A stretch of 64,000 nt of DNA from positions 1-64,000 of the forward strand of contig JAGDYZ010000018.1 in assembly GCA_049116335.1 (NCBI GenBank), read 5' to 3'. The notes below the pieces were generated by a model. It had not been told where the DNA came from. It was given only the letters and a program-made list of their open reading frames with translations, and did not search any database. Made by a program: the position numbers and the translations under genes. Positions 1 through 7,768 of this stretch are shown here, in pieces. Each line of letters begins with the position of its first letter. Positions within the stretch are counted from its first letter, which is position 1. This stretch comes from CANMIH01 sp049116335 (lineage in GTDB: Bacteria; Pseudomonadota; Alphaproteobacteria; Rhodobacterales; Rhodobacteraceae).

Positions 1-253
1 TGATCATCCGGGACGGAACAACTAAAGAGACCACACCCAAAGAAGCTTCAAAACTCTCAGTAAAAGGAGAGACTAGTGCCGCAAGCATTACGAAAATTAA
101 CACTAAGGGCGCCGCAAAGAGAAAATACCACCCCATCAGATAGAGCATTGCAGCACATAAGCCCATTATCCCCCAGAGCCATCCCGACAGCGTCCAAGGT
201 GGTGTATCGGTCTGTGAAGGCAAAACGGTCTCATTCGTTGAAGTTGTGTTCAA
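1..253 (-). CDS. Partial membrane protein, cut by left window edge
   Basis: The minus-strand frame stays open for 84 codons from a TTG at 251-253 to the window edge. The predicted protein has a short polar N-terminus (about 20 residues), then two hydrophobic stretches at roughly residues 21-44 and 45-65, typical of membrane spans. Leucine is often TTA and the DNA is AT-richer than the rest of the window. It follows the membrane protein at 326-628 on the same strand, so the two may be co-transcribed. Family is not recognised. The start is uncertain: no strong ribosome-binding site precedes the TTG, and an ATG at codon 30 is an alternative. Confidence 0.5.
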   Translation of the reverse strand, partial: MNTTSTNETVLPSQTDTPPWTLSGWLWGIMGLCAAMLYLMGWYFLFAAPLVLIFVMLAALVSPFTESFEASLGVVSLVVPSRMI

Positions 254-325
254 TTACTTATCTCGGTTCATACCTATTGCCTACTCCGTTGATTGCCGAC
301 TTTCGCGGCATTGCGGAAAGCCTCG

Positions 326-628
326 TCAGATGACCCCGCCAAATCGCGACATGAACAATGCCAAAATGGTCACCCCCCAAAGAATATACTTCAGAGCACG
401 CATTTGCTTACCAAGCTCGCCCCCTTTCTCATCGGGAAACTTGTCATCAAAAGCTTTCTGAATATGAGCTCTCAGGGTGACGGCGAGCAAAAGTAAGAAT
501 AAACACCCCATCCACAACCAAGACACCTCATCAAACAGAGATGATTTGTCACCCTTTACATAAAACACGCGCGCTAAGATTTTCACCGTTATTTCAAAAA
601 CAGGTTCAAGCGGGTTACCTGACGCCAA
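326..628 (-). CDS. Small hypothetical membrane protein
   Basis: A 100-residue protein with two predicted membrane spans, one centred on a WMGCLFLLLLAV stretch and one near the C-terminus (YILWGVTILALFM), separated by a charged loop with a DDKFPDEKG segment. I chose the TTG at 626-628 because GGAGG lies 5 bases upstream; a further TTG five codons earlier is possible. It precedes the truncated membrane protein on the same strand. DNA composition is AT-richer than neighbours, which may reflect transfer. No family recognised. Confidence 0.5.
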   Translation of the reverse strand: MASGNPLEPVFEITVKILARVFYVKGDKSSLFDEVSWLWMGCLFLLLLAVTLRAHIQKAFDDKFPDEKGGELGKQMRALKYILWGVTILALFMSRFGGVI

Positions 629-756
629 AAATACCTCCGTCAAAATGTTTCGATTTCAATTCCGCTCCCGCGATCAAACGAGTGCAGATCGTTTGGCCCG
701 AATGCTATTCTAGGTATTCATTGAAATTCAAACGTCCAGATCTTGAAAACCCATCG

Positions 757-1467
757 TCATTCCCCACACCACAGGTGTAAAAACCCGCCTCGATTGTCAT
801 AGCACCGGTCCCAGCTGCTTTGCGCGGCCATTTCGGCGGCGATCTGCATGGCGTCTTTCAGATCGGCGCTGGTTTCGACCGCCACAAAGGTGCCTCCGGT
901 GGTTTTGGGAATGCACAGCATCGCCTCACGCTGCGCTTGGTTCAAGGTCAGGGCGATGAAATGCACCTTCAGCTCGACATTCTGCCGGCGCAGATCCTGC
1001 GCGATCTCACACATGTCGCGGGTTTTGTCACAGGTCTCTTCACCGTCGGACACCAGAATGATGCTGCCGCCTTTGCCCTCAAGCTGCTCGGCCGCAATCT
1101 CAAGCGCGCGGGCAATTGGCGTGTGGCCATATTTGCGTGTCGCCAGCCCTGCGACGTGTTGCAACAGCGCGCCCCGGTTCGAGGCCAGTGGCGCAACCGG
1201 TGCCATCGGATGCACCCAGCAGCCGTCGTAAAAGGACACAAGCCCCACTTCATGTTCAGGCGATCCACGGTGAATCGTGCCGATCGCCGACCGCACCGCA
1301 GCCTTGGCCACAACCAGCCGGGTCTCACCGTTGAGCTCGGTCTCCATCGAGGAGGAGGCATCCAGAATAAAGACCGTGCGCTCGGCCACAGCCGCCCCAA
1401 CCCATCCGAAACAGGACAGCCCCATAAGGCAGATCCCATAGGCCAGCTGACGCATTGGACCAAACAT
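757..1467 (-). CDS. Secreted vWA-domain protein
   Basis: A 236-residue protein with a Sec signal peptide (about residues 1-28, ending AVA) followed by one von Willebrand factor A domain. The metal-ion-dependent adhesion site is intact: Asp36-x-Ser38-x-Ser40, Thr116 and Asp141 in a VSDGEE loop. Such domains bind ligands or partner proteins through a divalent metal, here in the periplasm or outside. The C-terminus has several cysteines that could form disulfides. The ATG at 1465-1467 is preferred to the GTG just upstream because of spacing to GAAGG. It stands alone, downstream of the TRIC-family gene on the same strand. Specific function unknown. Confidence 0.8.
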   Translation of the reverse strand: MFGPMRQLAYGICLMGLSCFGWVGAAVAERTVFILDASSSMETELNGETRLVVAKAAVRSAIGTIHRGSPEHEVGLVSFYDGCWVHPMAPVAPLASNRGALLQHVAGLATRKYGHTPIARALEIAAEQLEGKGGSIILVSDGEETCDKTRDMCEIAQDLRRQNVELKVHFIALTLNQAQREAMLCIPKTTGGTFVAVETSADLKDAMQIAAEMAAQSSWDRCYDNRGGFLHLWCGE

Positions 1468-1549
1468 CACACACCTTCACACAGATACAAACCCGGGCAG
1501 TCTAGCGCAGATCCCTTAAGGCGCGTCTAATTCGGACCGGTGTCGGGTG

Positions 1550-2164
1550 TCACACCCGTGGCGGTCGGGATTTGTAGACCGGTAGGCTCCAGCCAAAACT
1601 GAGCGACCCCGCGCGCAGGGCAAAGACCACTGCGGCACAGCCCAGCGCCGCCAGATCCGCGCCGATGCGCGGTGCCAGCAACATCGCCAGCGACCCGGCG
1701 AAGGCACAGGTCACATAGAGCTCGCCCTGTTTCAGGATCAGCGGCACCTCATTGGCCACCACATCGCGCATCAGCCCCCCGGCACAGCCTGTTGCGATGC
1801 CCATGACCACCACAATCGCCGCCGGTTGGCCCAGCGCCTGCGCCACGCCGGCCCCCGCCGCCACCGCCACGGCCAAAGCCGCCGCATCCAGCCAGAGGAT
1901 GGCCCGGTAGCGGCTCTCGATCAGATGGGCCGTGAAGAACACCACAAAAGCCGCGCCACAGCCCAGCCCCAGATAGATCGGATTGGCGATCCAGATCGGT
2001 GTGCGGTCCAGCAGGATATCCCGTAGCGTGCCACCGCCCAGCCCGGTCAGGCAGGAGAAAAAGGCAAAGCCCACAATATCAAGCTGCGCCCGGCTCGCCA
2101 CTAAAGCGCCGGTCAGGGCAAAGACCAGCACGCTGGCATAGTCGAGAAAATCAAGCATCGTCAT
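1550..2164 (-). CDS. TRIC/UPF0126 family membrane protein (YicG-like)
   Basis: A 204-residue integral membrane protein with about seven hydrophobic helices. It carries the family hallmark as an internal duplication: GGGTLRDILLDR in the first half and GGLMRDVVANEVP in the second. This family (UPF0126, related to trimeric intracellular cation channels) forms cation-permeable channels in the inner membrane; physiological substrate here is unknown. Length is normal for the family. It is divergent from the ABC permease gene, with only 34 bases between the two starts if the permease begins at its ATG. Confidence 0.85.
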   Translation of the reverse strand: MTMLDFLDYASVLVFALTGALVASRAQLDIVGFAFFSCLTGLGGGTLRDILLDRTPIWIANPIYLGLGCGAAFVVFFTAHLIESRYRAILWLDAAALAVAVAAGAGVAQALGQPAAIVVVMGIATGCAGGLMRDVVANEVPLILKQGELYVTCAFAGSLAMLLAPRIGADLAALGCAAVVFALRAGSLSFGWSLPVYKSRPPRV

Positions 2165-2198
2165 GGCGCTAACCTAGCCCGACCTAGCAGGAAGGGGA

Positions 2199-3068
2199 AT
2201 GCAATTTGCACGTCTGCCCATTGCCCGCTTCGCCCCCCTCTGTCAGAGTGCGCCGGTTCGCCCCAGCCAAGGACCAGCCCCCGTGCCGAAACCCCGCCTC
2301 TCTGACCATGTGATCCTGATCTGTGGGGCTGTGGTGATGACCGGGCCCATGTTGATTTTGCTGTGGCGGTTGGTGGTGGGATTGAACCCGGCCGAGATCT
2401 GGGCGGTGTTTGCCGATCTCTGGGTCAATGGGGTCAGCCGATCCAGCATCGGCGCCTCTGCCATGATGTGGAATTCCATGGTGCTCGCACTGGGGATCGC
2501 CCTTCTAAAATGCGCCCTGTCGATGCTGGCGGCCTATGCGCTCGTTTGTTTCCGGTTGCGCGGGGCCAATATCTTCTTTGGCGCCATCCTGCTGGCCATG
2601 TTCTTTCCGATCGAGGCCCGCATTCTGCCAACCTTTGCGGTCACCACCGAGCTGGACCTGCAAAACACCTATGCCGGGATGATCCTGCCCATCACCGCCA
2701 GCGGGCTGGGGGTTCTGGTGCTGCGTCGGTTCCTGCTGCAACTGCCACCGGAACTGATGGAAGCGGCCCAGATGGATGGGGCCGGGCCGCTGAGGTTTCT
2801 GCGCGATGTGGTGATCCCCATGTCGCTGCCCGCGATGACCGCCCTGTTTGTGATTCTCTTTGCGCTGGGGTGGAACCAATATGTCTGGCCGATCATGGTC
2901 ACCACCACCAGCCAGAGCCATGACACCCTTGTGCGCGGCATGGCCTATGCCGGGCTTGGCGGGCGCTCAGGCCTCGCGCTGGCGTTTCTCGCGCTCCTGC
3001 CCCCCACCGTTCTTGTCATTGTGCTGCAACGCCCCTTGGTGCGCGCCATGACCGCCGGGATCCACTAA
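2199..3068 (+). CDS. Lone UgpE-like ABC transporter permease
   Basis: A 289-residue binding-protein-dependent ABC permease of the sugar/glycerol-3-phosphate (MalG/UgpE) type with about six membrane helices. The EAA loop that docks on the ATPase is intact (EAAQMDGAGPLRFLRDVVIP). The first 28 residues are not typical of the family; a GTG at 2283 gives a protein resembling UgpE from its first residue, while the ATG at 2199 has an AGGA six bases upstream. No binding protein, partner permease or ATPase gene is nearby, so it must work with unlinked partners or be a relic. It is divergent from the TRIC-family gene. Confidence 0.8.
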   Translation: MQFARLPIARFAPLCQSAPVRPSQGPAPVPKPRLSDHVILICGAVVMTGPMLILLWRLVVGLNPAEIWAVFADLWVNGVSRSSIGASAMMWNSMVLALGIALLKCALSMLAAYALVCFRLRGANIFFGAILLAMFFPIEARILPTFAVTTELDLQNTYAGMILPITASGLGVLVLRRFLLQLPPELMEAAQMDGAGPLRFLRDVVIPMSLPAMTALFVILFALGWNQYVWPIMVTTTSQSHDTLVRGMAYAGLGGRSGLALAFLALLPPTVLVIVLQRPLVRAMTAGIH

Positions 3069-3148
3069 CCCCTGCGACCCCAAGAAAGGCAGACTTTCCA
3101 TGCCTCTCTGCTAAGGTACTCTCAGAGTGATGAGTCGAGGGTGTTGAT

Positions 3149-3751
3149 ATGGCCCGTGTGGTCCCAGTTTCGTTTTTGCCATGGCTGACGACGCTTTACC
3201 TGACCGGTTTGGTGGGTGTCGCAATGTTTGCGCTGGCCCAGAGCCTGCAGCCCTCCGCCGATGTTCACGCACAACAAACCCCAATACTCAATCTCGGGTC
3301 GCTCCTTCCCGGCGAGCCTCAGACACGCCGTTACAAAGGCAGCGCGATCGTTTTTCTTCGTCTGACCGACGCACAGATCGAGACCATCCGCACGAGTGGC
3401 CCCACCTCCGCCCTAACCGATCCCGTGGCGCGCAATCGCAATCTTGCACCGGACGCCCCCGCAACCCTGGAAAACCGCACCGTAGACTGGAATGGGCCGG
3501 TGTTTGTTTTCGACGGCCGATGCGATTCTTTTCAACCCATGCCACTTTACGACGCCGGATACAGGTCCGGTTGGTTCTGCATGCGCAACGCCGCCCATTT
3601 TGACATTCTGGGTCGCTACCACAAAGGCATGGCACTCCAAAACCTTGCGATCCCGAGGTTTGAGGTCGACGAGACGGGCGGTGTCTATCTGACCGAAGAC
3701 CCCCCACGCATAACCCAGGTCCAACTCGACCGTATTCTCTATGGCAAGTGA
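3149..3751 (+). CDS. Rieske-fold (PetA-like) protein lacking cluster ligands
   Basis: A 200-residue protein that lines up along its whole length with the Rieske subunit of cytochrome bc1. It has an N-terminal membrane anchor (about residues 11-31), a hinge with ADVHA (37-41), the segment KGSAIVFLR (63-71), and a DAPATLENRTVD stretch (102-113) nearly identical to Rhodobacter PetA. In box 1 the usual C-T-H-L-G-C is C125-D-S127-F-Q-P130; in box 2 C-P-C-H is C144-M-R146-N147. Both Cys ligands remain, while both His ligands and both disulfide cysteines are lost. It therefore cannot hold a standard Rieske [2Fe-2S] cluster. The conserved W142-F and GRYHKG region argues for a maintained fold. No cytochrome b or c1 genes are adjacent. 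Function unknown; a diverged paralogue of PetA is my inference. Confidence 0.75.
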   Translation: MARVVPVSFLPWLTTLYLTGLVGVAMFALAQSLQPSADVHAQQTPILNLGSLLPGEPQTRRYKGSAIVFLRLTDAQIETIRTSGPTSALTDPVARNRNLAPDAPATLENRTVDWNGPVFVFDGRCDSFQPMPLYDAGYRSGWFCMRNAAHFDILGRYHKGMALQNLAIPRFEVDETGGVYLTEDPPRITQVQLDRILYGK

Positions 3752-3761
3752 CGCAGGCGCG

Positions 3762-4598
3762 TCAGCCTGCCCCACCTTCATCCTGTTCGCCCCGCCAATA
3801 GGCCAGTGGCGTCATACCGATCTGTTTGCGAAAACTGGCGATGAAATGCGCCTGATCATAATAGCCCAACCGCAGCGCAAGGTCGGCAAAATCTGGCCGC
3901 GAGCTGTCTCGCAGGGCCGCCAGAACATCATGCAGCCGCGCCCGGTTGATCACGGTCTTTGGGCTTAGCCCGACAAAGCGGCGAAACTGATCTTGCAGGC
4001 TGCGCAGGCCAATGCCGGACTGCGCCACCAGATCGGCAACGCGAAACACATCTGGATTATCCTGCACATAGTCGACTAGATCAGACAATCGGCGCAGTTG
4101 GGTGGGCATCTCTTCCACCGCACGCGCCAAAAGCCCAACCGCCTGTTCCGCCCCACCGGTCGTGGGGGATGTCATCACCAGATCCGTCATAGCCTCGGCC
4201 AGCTCCGGCACCCCAAGCTGCGCCACCGCCCGCGCCTGATCGGTAAGCGCCACAGCCTCATCAGGCCAAAGCGCCCCCTGTCCTGCCGGGCGCAGCCGCA
4301 ATCCAACAACGCGCCCCCACCCCGTCAGCGGATAGTCAAACGGCGCACGCATCGACCCAAACAAAGCGGTGCCCCGGGCCTGATCCGCCACAAGGTTGAA
4401 CCCCGGATAGGGCAGGGTCCGCTGGCGATGCATCACCCCTTCTGGCAGATCCCATTCGACACACCAGACATGGCGAAACCACGGCAGGCGCGCAGGATCA
4501 CGTGGCACAAACTGGCGCAGGGTCAGATGCCGTGCCATATCCACAGGGGCAACCACACCGCCGGTCAGGGGCGTTTGGCGTTCTATCAATCTTATCAT
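3762..4598 (-). CDS. AraC-family transcriptional regulator
   Basis: A 278-residue regulator with a C-terminal AraC/XylS double helix-turn-helix (about residues 175-265). The second helix-turn-helix reads DFADLALRLGYYDQAHFIASFRK, close to the family consensus, and is followed by the usual GMTPLAYWR tail. The N-terminal part resembles the DUF6597-type sensor domain found in many such regulators. The frame stays open upstream to 4967, but that extension lies over the GST gene, so the ATG at 4596-4598 is the sensible start. It is divergent from the GST gene (70 bases apart), its most likely target, and convergent with the Rieske-like gene. Confidence 0.8.
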   Translation of the reverse strand: MIRLIERQTPLTGGVVAPVDMARHLTLRQFVPRDPARLPWFRHVWCVEWDLPEGVMHRQRTLPYPGFNLVADQARGTALFGSMRAPFDYPLTGWGRVVGLRLRPAGQGALWPDEAVALTDQARAVAQLGVPELAEAMTDLVMTSPTTGGAEQAVGLLARAVEEMPTQLRRLSDLVDYVQDNPDVFRVADLVAQSGIGLRSLQDQFRRFVGLSPKTVINRARLHDVLAALRDSSRPDFADLALRLGYYDQAHFIASFRKQIGMTPLAYWRGEQDEGGAG

Positions 4599-4667
4599 CT
4601 GCGTGTTTTTCCAATACCTGCGCGCGACAGTGGCGTAGCTCAGGGGCAAAAGACAAGGAGATCCCAA

Positions 4668-5288
4668 ATGAAGCTGTATCATTGCCCCAACACCCGGTCC
4701 TCTCGCGTGCTTTGGTTGCTGGAAGAATTGACCGCGCGGGATAAGGTTTCGGTCGAAACTGTGACCATCACCTCTGAACCACGGAGCACTTTGGCGGATC
4801 CGCGCAATCCTCATCCCGAGGGCAAGGTGCCCTGCCTCGACACCGGCGCTGGGGTGATGACGGAATCCGGAGCGATCATTGGCTATCTCGCGGATCTCTA
4901 TGGCGCAGGCACGCTGGCGCCGCATCCCGACGAGCCGCAGCGCGGGGCCTATCTCAATTGGCTGCATTATTCAGGCGGCGTGATGGAGCCGGTTCTGACC
5001 CAGACCTTTGGCGGCCAACCTGCATCCGAGCTGTTCACCACCACCTTTCGCGATGCCGAGGCCATGGCGGATCGGTTGGACACGGTGCTGACCCAACACC
5101 CCTATCTGATGGGCGAGAAATTCAGCGCCGCGGATGTCCTGATCGCAGCGCCCTTTATCTGGTTTGCCGCCATGACCCCGGACCGGCCCGCCATCAAAGA
5201 CTGGGTGGCTCGCTGCGCCAAGCGCCCCGCCTTTGTCAAAATCTCAGAAGAGGATCAGGCACCGATGGCGCTCCAGACAAAAGGGTAA
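4668..5288 (+). CDS. Glutathione S-transferase family protein
   Basis: A 206-residue cytosolic GST. The N-terminal thioredoxin-like domain starts MKLYHCPNTRSSRVLWLLEE, with Ser11/Ser12 as candidate catalytic residues; the cis-Pro loop (GKVPCL) and the glutathione-binding ESGAIIGYL segment follow. The C-terminal helical domain carries the FSAADVLIAAP motif that stabilises the GST fold. ACAAGGAG lies 7 bases before the ATG, which fixes the start although the frame is open from 4098. It is divergent from the AraC gene, suggesting regulation by it, and precedes the tautomerase-like gene. Substrate unknown. Confidence 0.9.
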   Translation: MKLYHCPNTRSSRVLWLLEELTARDKVSVETVTITSEPRSTLADPRNPHPEGKVPCLDTGAGVMTESGAIIGYLADLYGAGTLAPHPDEPQRGAYLNWLHYSGGVMEPVLTQTFGGQPASELFTTTFRDAEAMADRLDTVLTQHPYLMGEKFSAADVLIAAPFIWFAAMTPDRPAIKDWVARCAKRPAFVKISEEDQAPMALQTKG

Positions 5289-5366
5289 GCGGGACCGGCA
5301 AAAACACTTTGCGGATTCCCCGCAACGGGATACGCCATTTTGCAGGCAAACAAGCGGAGGTCCCCA

Positions 5367-5708
5367 ATGCCCCATGTTGTTTTGGAATATTCTCAGGCTG
5401 TTGAAGACAGCTGTGACATGCAGACGCTGTGTGAAGATCTGTTTCAAGTGCTCGCCACGCAAGAAACCTTCGACGCCAGCGCCATCAAGGTCCGTGCCAC
5501 GCCGGTTGCGTTTTTCCGCATCGGGACCGAGCCACAAAGCTTTGTGCATGCGACGCTGATGCTAATGGATGGTCGCGATGAACCCACCCGGCGGGCGCTC
5601 AATGCCTGCGTGCTTGATGTGCTTGCCAAATCCCTGCCCGGGGTTGGCAGCCTGACGGTGCAGGATGTCGAAATGTGCCGCGCCACCTATGCCAAACGGG
5701 TGTTATAG
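5367..5708 (+). CDS. 5-carboxymethyl-2-hydroxymuconate isomerase-like protein
   Basis: A 113-residue member of the CHMI branch of the tautomerase superfamily. After removal of Met the protein begins with Pro (MPHVVLEYS), the catalytic amino-terminal proline of this superfamily. Length matches CHMI (about 125 residues), an enzyme that isomerises a ring-cleavage intermediate in homoprotocatechuate breakdown. No other homoprotocatechuate genes are here, so the substrate may differ. The start is the ATG after GCGGAGG at 5354-5360. It lies 78 bases after the GST gene on the same strand. Confidence 0.8.
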   Translation: MPHVVLEYSQAVEDSCDMQTLCEDLFQVLATQETFDASAIKVRATPVAFFRIGTEPQSFVHATLMLMDGRDEPTRRALNACVLDVLAKSLPGVGSLTVQDVEMCRATYAKRVL

Positions 5709-5795
5709 GCCCGCGACTTTGAAAACTGCACCCTATGGGACGGTGGGCGGGGCGAGGCTTGGCACAAGCGAGCGCCGTGCCGTCCCAAAACCTTG

Positions 5796-6248
5796 TCAGG
5801 TCTTAAATGGCGCCATGCCCGCGCGGGCCAGCTCATCCGCGCGTTCGTTTTCTTCGTGGCCTGCGTGCCCTTTGATCCATTTCCAGGTCACGTCATGCCG
5901 CGCCTGCGCCTCATCCAGCCGCTGCCACAGATCGGCATTTTTCACCGGTTTCTTGGCGGCGGTTTTCCAACCATTGCGCTTCCAGCCATGGATCCAGCCG
6001 GTCACGCCATTTTTGACATAGGCGCTGTCGGTCACAACTGTGATCACCGAGGCGCTCGCCAGGGTTTCCAGCGCCATGATCGCCGCCATCAATTCCATCC
6101 GGTTGTTGGTGGTATCCGCTTCACCACCATCCAGCGTACGTTCCTTCACAACCGTCTCGCCATCTTTGGCCAGCAAAAGCACACCCCAGCCTCCGGGGCC
6201 GGGGTTTCCAGAACAGGCACCATCGGTATAGGCAAAAAGATCGGGCAT
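5796..6248 (-). CDS. rnhA: Ribonuclease HI
   Basis: A 150-residue RNase HI that cuts the RNA strand of RNA-DNA hybrids using two metal ions, removing primers and R-loops. The four carboxylates are present: Asp9 (YTDGACSGNPGPGG), Glu52 (NNRMEL), Asp74 (TDSAYV) and Asp138 (ENERADELA), with the supporting His131 in the GHAGHE loop. The basic handle region (WKRNGWKTAAKKPVKN) is that of the E. coli type. Full length. It is the last gene of a minus-strand run LysE exporter - methyltransferase - rnhA, 9 bases after the methyltransferase stop. Confidence 0.97.
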   Translation of the reverse strand: MPDLFAYTDGACSGNPGPGGWGVLLLAKDGETVVKERTLDGGEADTTNNRMELMAAIMALETLASASVITVVTDSAYVKNGVTGWIHGWKRNGWKTAAKKPVKNADLWQRLDEAQARHDVTWKWIKGHAGHEENERADELARAGMAPFKT

Positions 6249-6257
6249 ATCAGGCTT

Positions 6258-6848
6258 TCATGCTGTGGCCGTGGTGCTTATCCATGCTGCGCGCACGCCG
6301 TCAAGCCCGTTGTCCGCCCCTGTCGCATAGGGGCCCGGCGTCAGGCCTGCCGCCCATAGCAGCGTGCTCAGGCTGTCCTGGGTGTAATAGGTATAGCGCC
6401 GCCCAATGGGATCGACCTTACTGCCCTCGCCCTCTTTCACCGCAATGTGGAATTTGCCCCCCGGCTTGAGGGCTTGTTTGATGGCCGACAGATGCGCGGG
6501 CATGTCGTCACGCGGCGCATGCAAAAGGCTGAAATTGGCCCAGATCCCATCATAAATCCCTTTGGCGTCCAGATCGGCAAAGACCGCCTGGCGGGCCATG
6601 ACATCAGGGGTTTGCGCCGCCAAAGCCACCATCTCTCGCGAGGCATCCCAGGCCTCAACCACAAATCCGGCCTTGGCAAAATGTGCCGACGACGTTCCCG
6701 GCCCACAGCCCAGATCCAAAACCCGTCCGCCCGCTGGCAACAGCTGTATAAAGGCGTTCAGAATGGGCCCGGCTTTGTCGCTGACCGTCATTTTGGAATA
6801 ATCTGCAGCGCGGGTGTCATAGACGCGAATGGTATCAGGATCACTCAT
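6258..6848 (-). CDS. Class I SAM-dependent methyltransferase
   Basis: A 196-residue methyltransferase with a Rossmann-type SAM-binding domain. Motif I is VLDLGCGPGTSS (residues 43-54), followed by an acidic residue at the end of strand 2 (EAWDAS) that would bind the ribose. It resembles the small-molecule Methyltransf_25/11 type. It lies 3 bases downstream of the LysE-type exporter and 9 bases upstream of rnhA, so the three are probably one transcript. Substrate unknown. Confidence 0.85.
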   Translation of the reverse strand: MSDPDTIRVYDTRAADYSKMTVSDKAGPILNAFIQLLPAGGRVLDLGCGPGTSSAHFAKAGFVVEAWDASREMVALAAQTPDVMARQAVFADLDAKGIYDGIWANFSLLHAPRDDMPAHLSAIKQALKPGGKFHIAVKEGEGSKVDPIGRRYTYYTQDSLSTLLWAAGLTPGPYATGADNGLDGVRAAWISTTATA

Positions 6849-6851
6849 AGG

Positions 6852-7466
6852 TCACGCCCTTTCCAATGCCAGCCGCCCGGCCAAGGCGGCAAAAATCGCT
6901 GCAAAGGACCGGTTGAGCCAGCGCATGATCCGCGCGCTGCCCAGAATCCAATCCCGTGCCTGCGCCGCAAAGAGACCGTAGACCACAAAAACCGCAAAGG
7001 TCATCGCCATAAAGACACCGCCCAGCACCAGCATCTCGGTGCCCGCCGCGCCCGCATCACCGGACAGAAACGGCGGCAACAGCGCCAGAAAGAAGATCGA
7101 CAGTTTCGGGTTCAGGATATTGATCAGCGCCCCACGCCAGGCCACTCTCAGACCCGCATCGGTTTTCCGCTCGGCGCTCACCGCCAAGGCCCCGCCCGAC
7201 CGCAATGACTGCCAAGCGAGCCACAGAAGATAGGCCACACCGGCAAACTTCACGAGGGTGAACAACACCGCCGAGCTGTGCAGCACCGCCGCCAGACCCA
7301 GCATTGCTGCAGCCAGATGCGGCACAATCCCAAGGGTACAGCCCAGCGCCGCCATCAGCGCGGGCATCCGCCCCTGCCCCAGACCAATCGCAAGGGTATA
7401 GATCACCCCCGTTCCCGGAGCGAGCACAACAACAAAGGCGGTGAGAAGGAACTGCAGCGAAATCAT
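6852..7466 (-). CDS. LysE/RhtB-family exporter
   Basis: A 204-residue inner-membrane exporter of the LysE/RhtB superfamily, which exports amino acids or similar small molecules. The N-terminal signature LAPGTGVIYTLAIGLGQG and the NPKLSIFFLALLPPF segment are characteristic, with about six hydrophobic helices. The frame is open to 7844, but the ATG at 7464-7466, preceded by GAGG, gives a standard family length. A perfect 12-base palindrome sits 27 bases upstream. It heads an apparent operon with the methyltransferase and rnhA. Confidence 0.88.
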   Translation of the reverse strand: MISLQFLLTAFVVVLAPGTGVIYTLAIGLGQGRMPALMAALGCTLGIVPHLAAAMLGLAAVLHSSAVLFTLVKFAGVAYLLWLAWQSLRSGGALAVSAERKTDAGLRVAWRGALINILNPKLSIFFLALLPPFLSGDAGAAGTEMLVLGGVFMAMTFAVFVVYGLFAAQARDWILGSARIMRWLNRSFAAIFAALAGRLALERA

Positions 7467-7768
7467 CGGGGCCTCATAGATCAAAACAGAGCCACCGTAC
7501 GGTGCCACAAGCATTTGCCAACCCTGTTTTTCTAACCTGCCCCCGTTGCAACGCCGAAGATGACGATCCGGGATGGCCAAAAGCCATCCGCCCATTGGAT
7601 CCCTGAGAGGCCCCATCCGGCCCCTCACCCGGGTGCGCAGAGCGTTACGCCCTCTGCGCCACTGTCCGCCCCTCGGGGCACGGCGCCGATCTTCGATTAC
7701 TGTGTACGACCTTGGCAAACATCGCCGCCCCCCGCCAGCCCTCACGCTGAGCGGGGTTGCCGCTCTTG
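7467..7768. other. 302-base region with no supported gene
   Basis: Between the LysE exporter start and the stop of the secreted protein at 7769, both on the minus strand. Several overlapping frames are open here but none has good start signals or family resemblance; they are Arg/Pro-rich, as expected of GC-rich non-coding DNA. Visible structure: a 12-base palindrome (7493-7504), a hairpin GGATGGC/GCCATCC (7571-7577 with 7583-7589) and a GC-repeat run near 7790. I read it as a promoter/leader for the exporter operon. Confidence 0.5.
7493..7504. promoter_or_regulatory. Palindrome upstream of LysE exporter, candidate operator
   Basis: CACCGTACGGTG is a perfect 12-base inverted repeat 27 bases before the exporter ATG. 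Position and symmetry suit a dimeric repressor site. No adjacent regulator gene is present, so the binding protein is unknown. Confidence 0.35.

Noticed and set aside
76..333. Plus-strand 85-codon frame with an AAGGAG before a GTG
   Set aside because: Translation is not protein-like, and the opposite strand carries an open frame with two clear membrane spans.
4630..4660. tRNA-like D-arm sequence (TGGCGTAGCTCAGGGGC)
   Set aside because: No anticodon arm, T-arm or acceptor partner follows; it is the leader of the GST gene.
4098..4667. Long N-terminal extension of the GST reading frame
   Set aside because: Lies antisense to the AraC gene, has no homology, and the strong ribosome-binding site is at 4654-4660.
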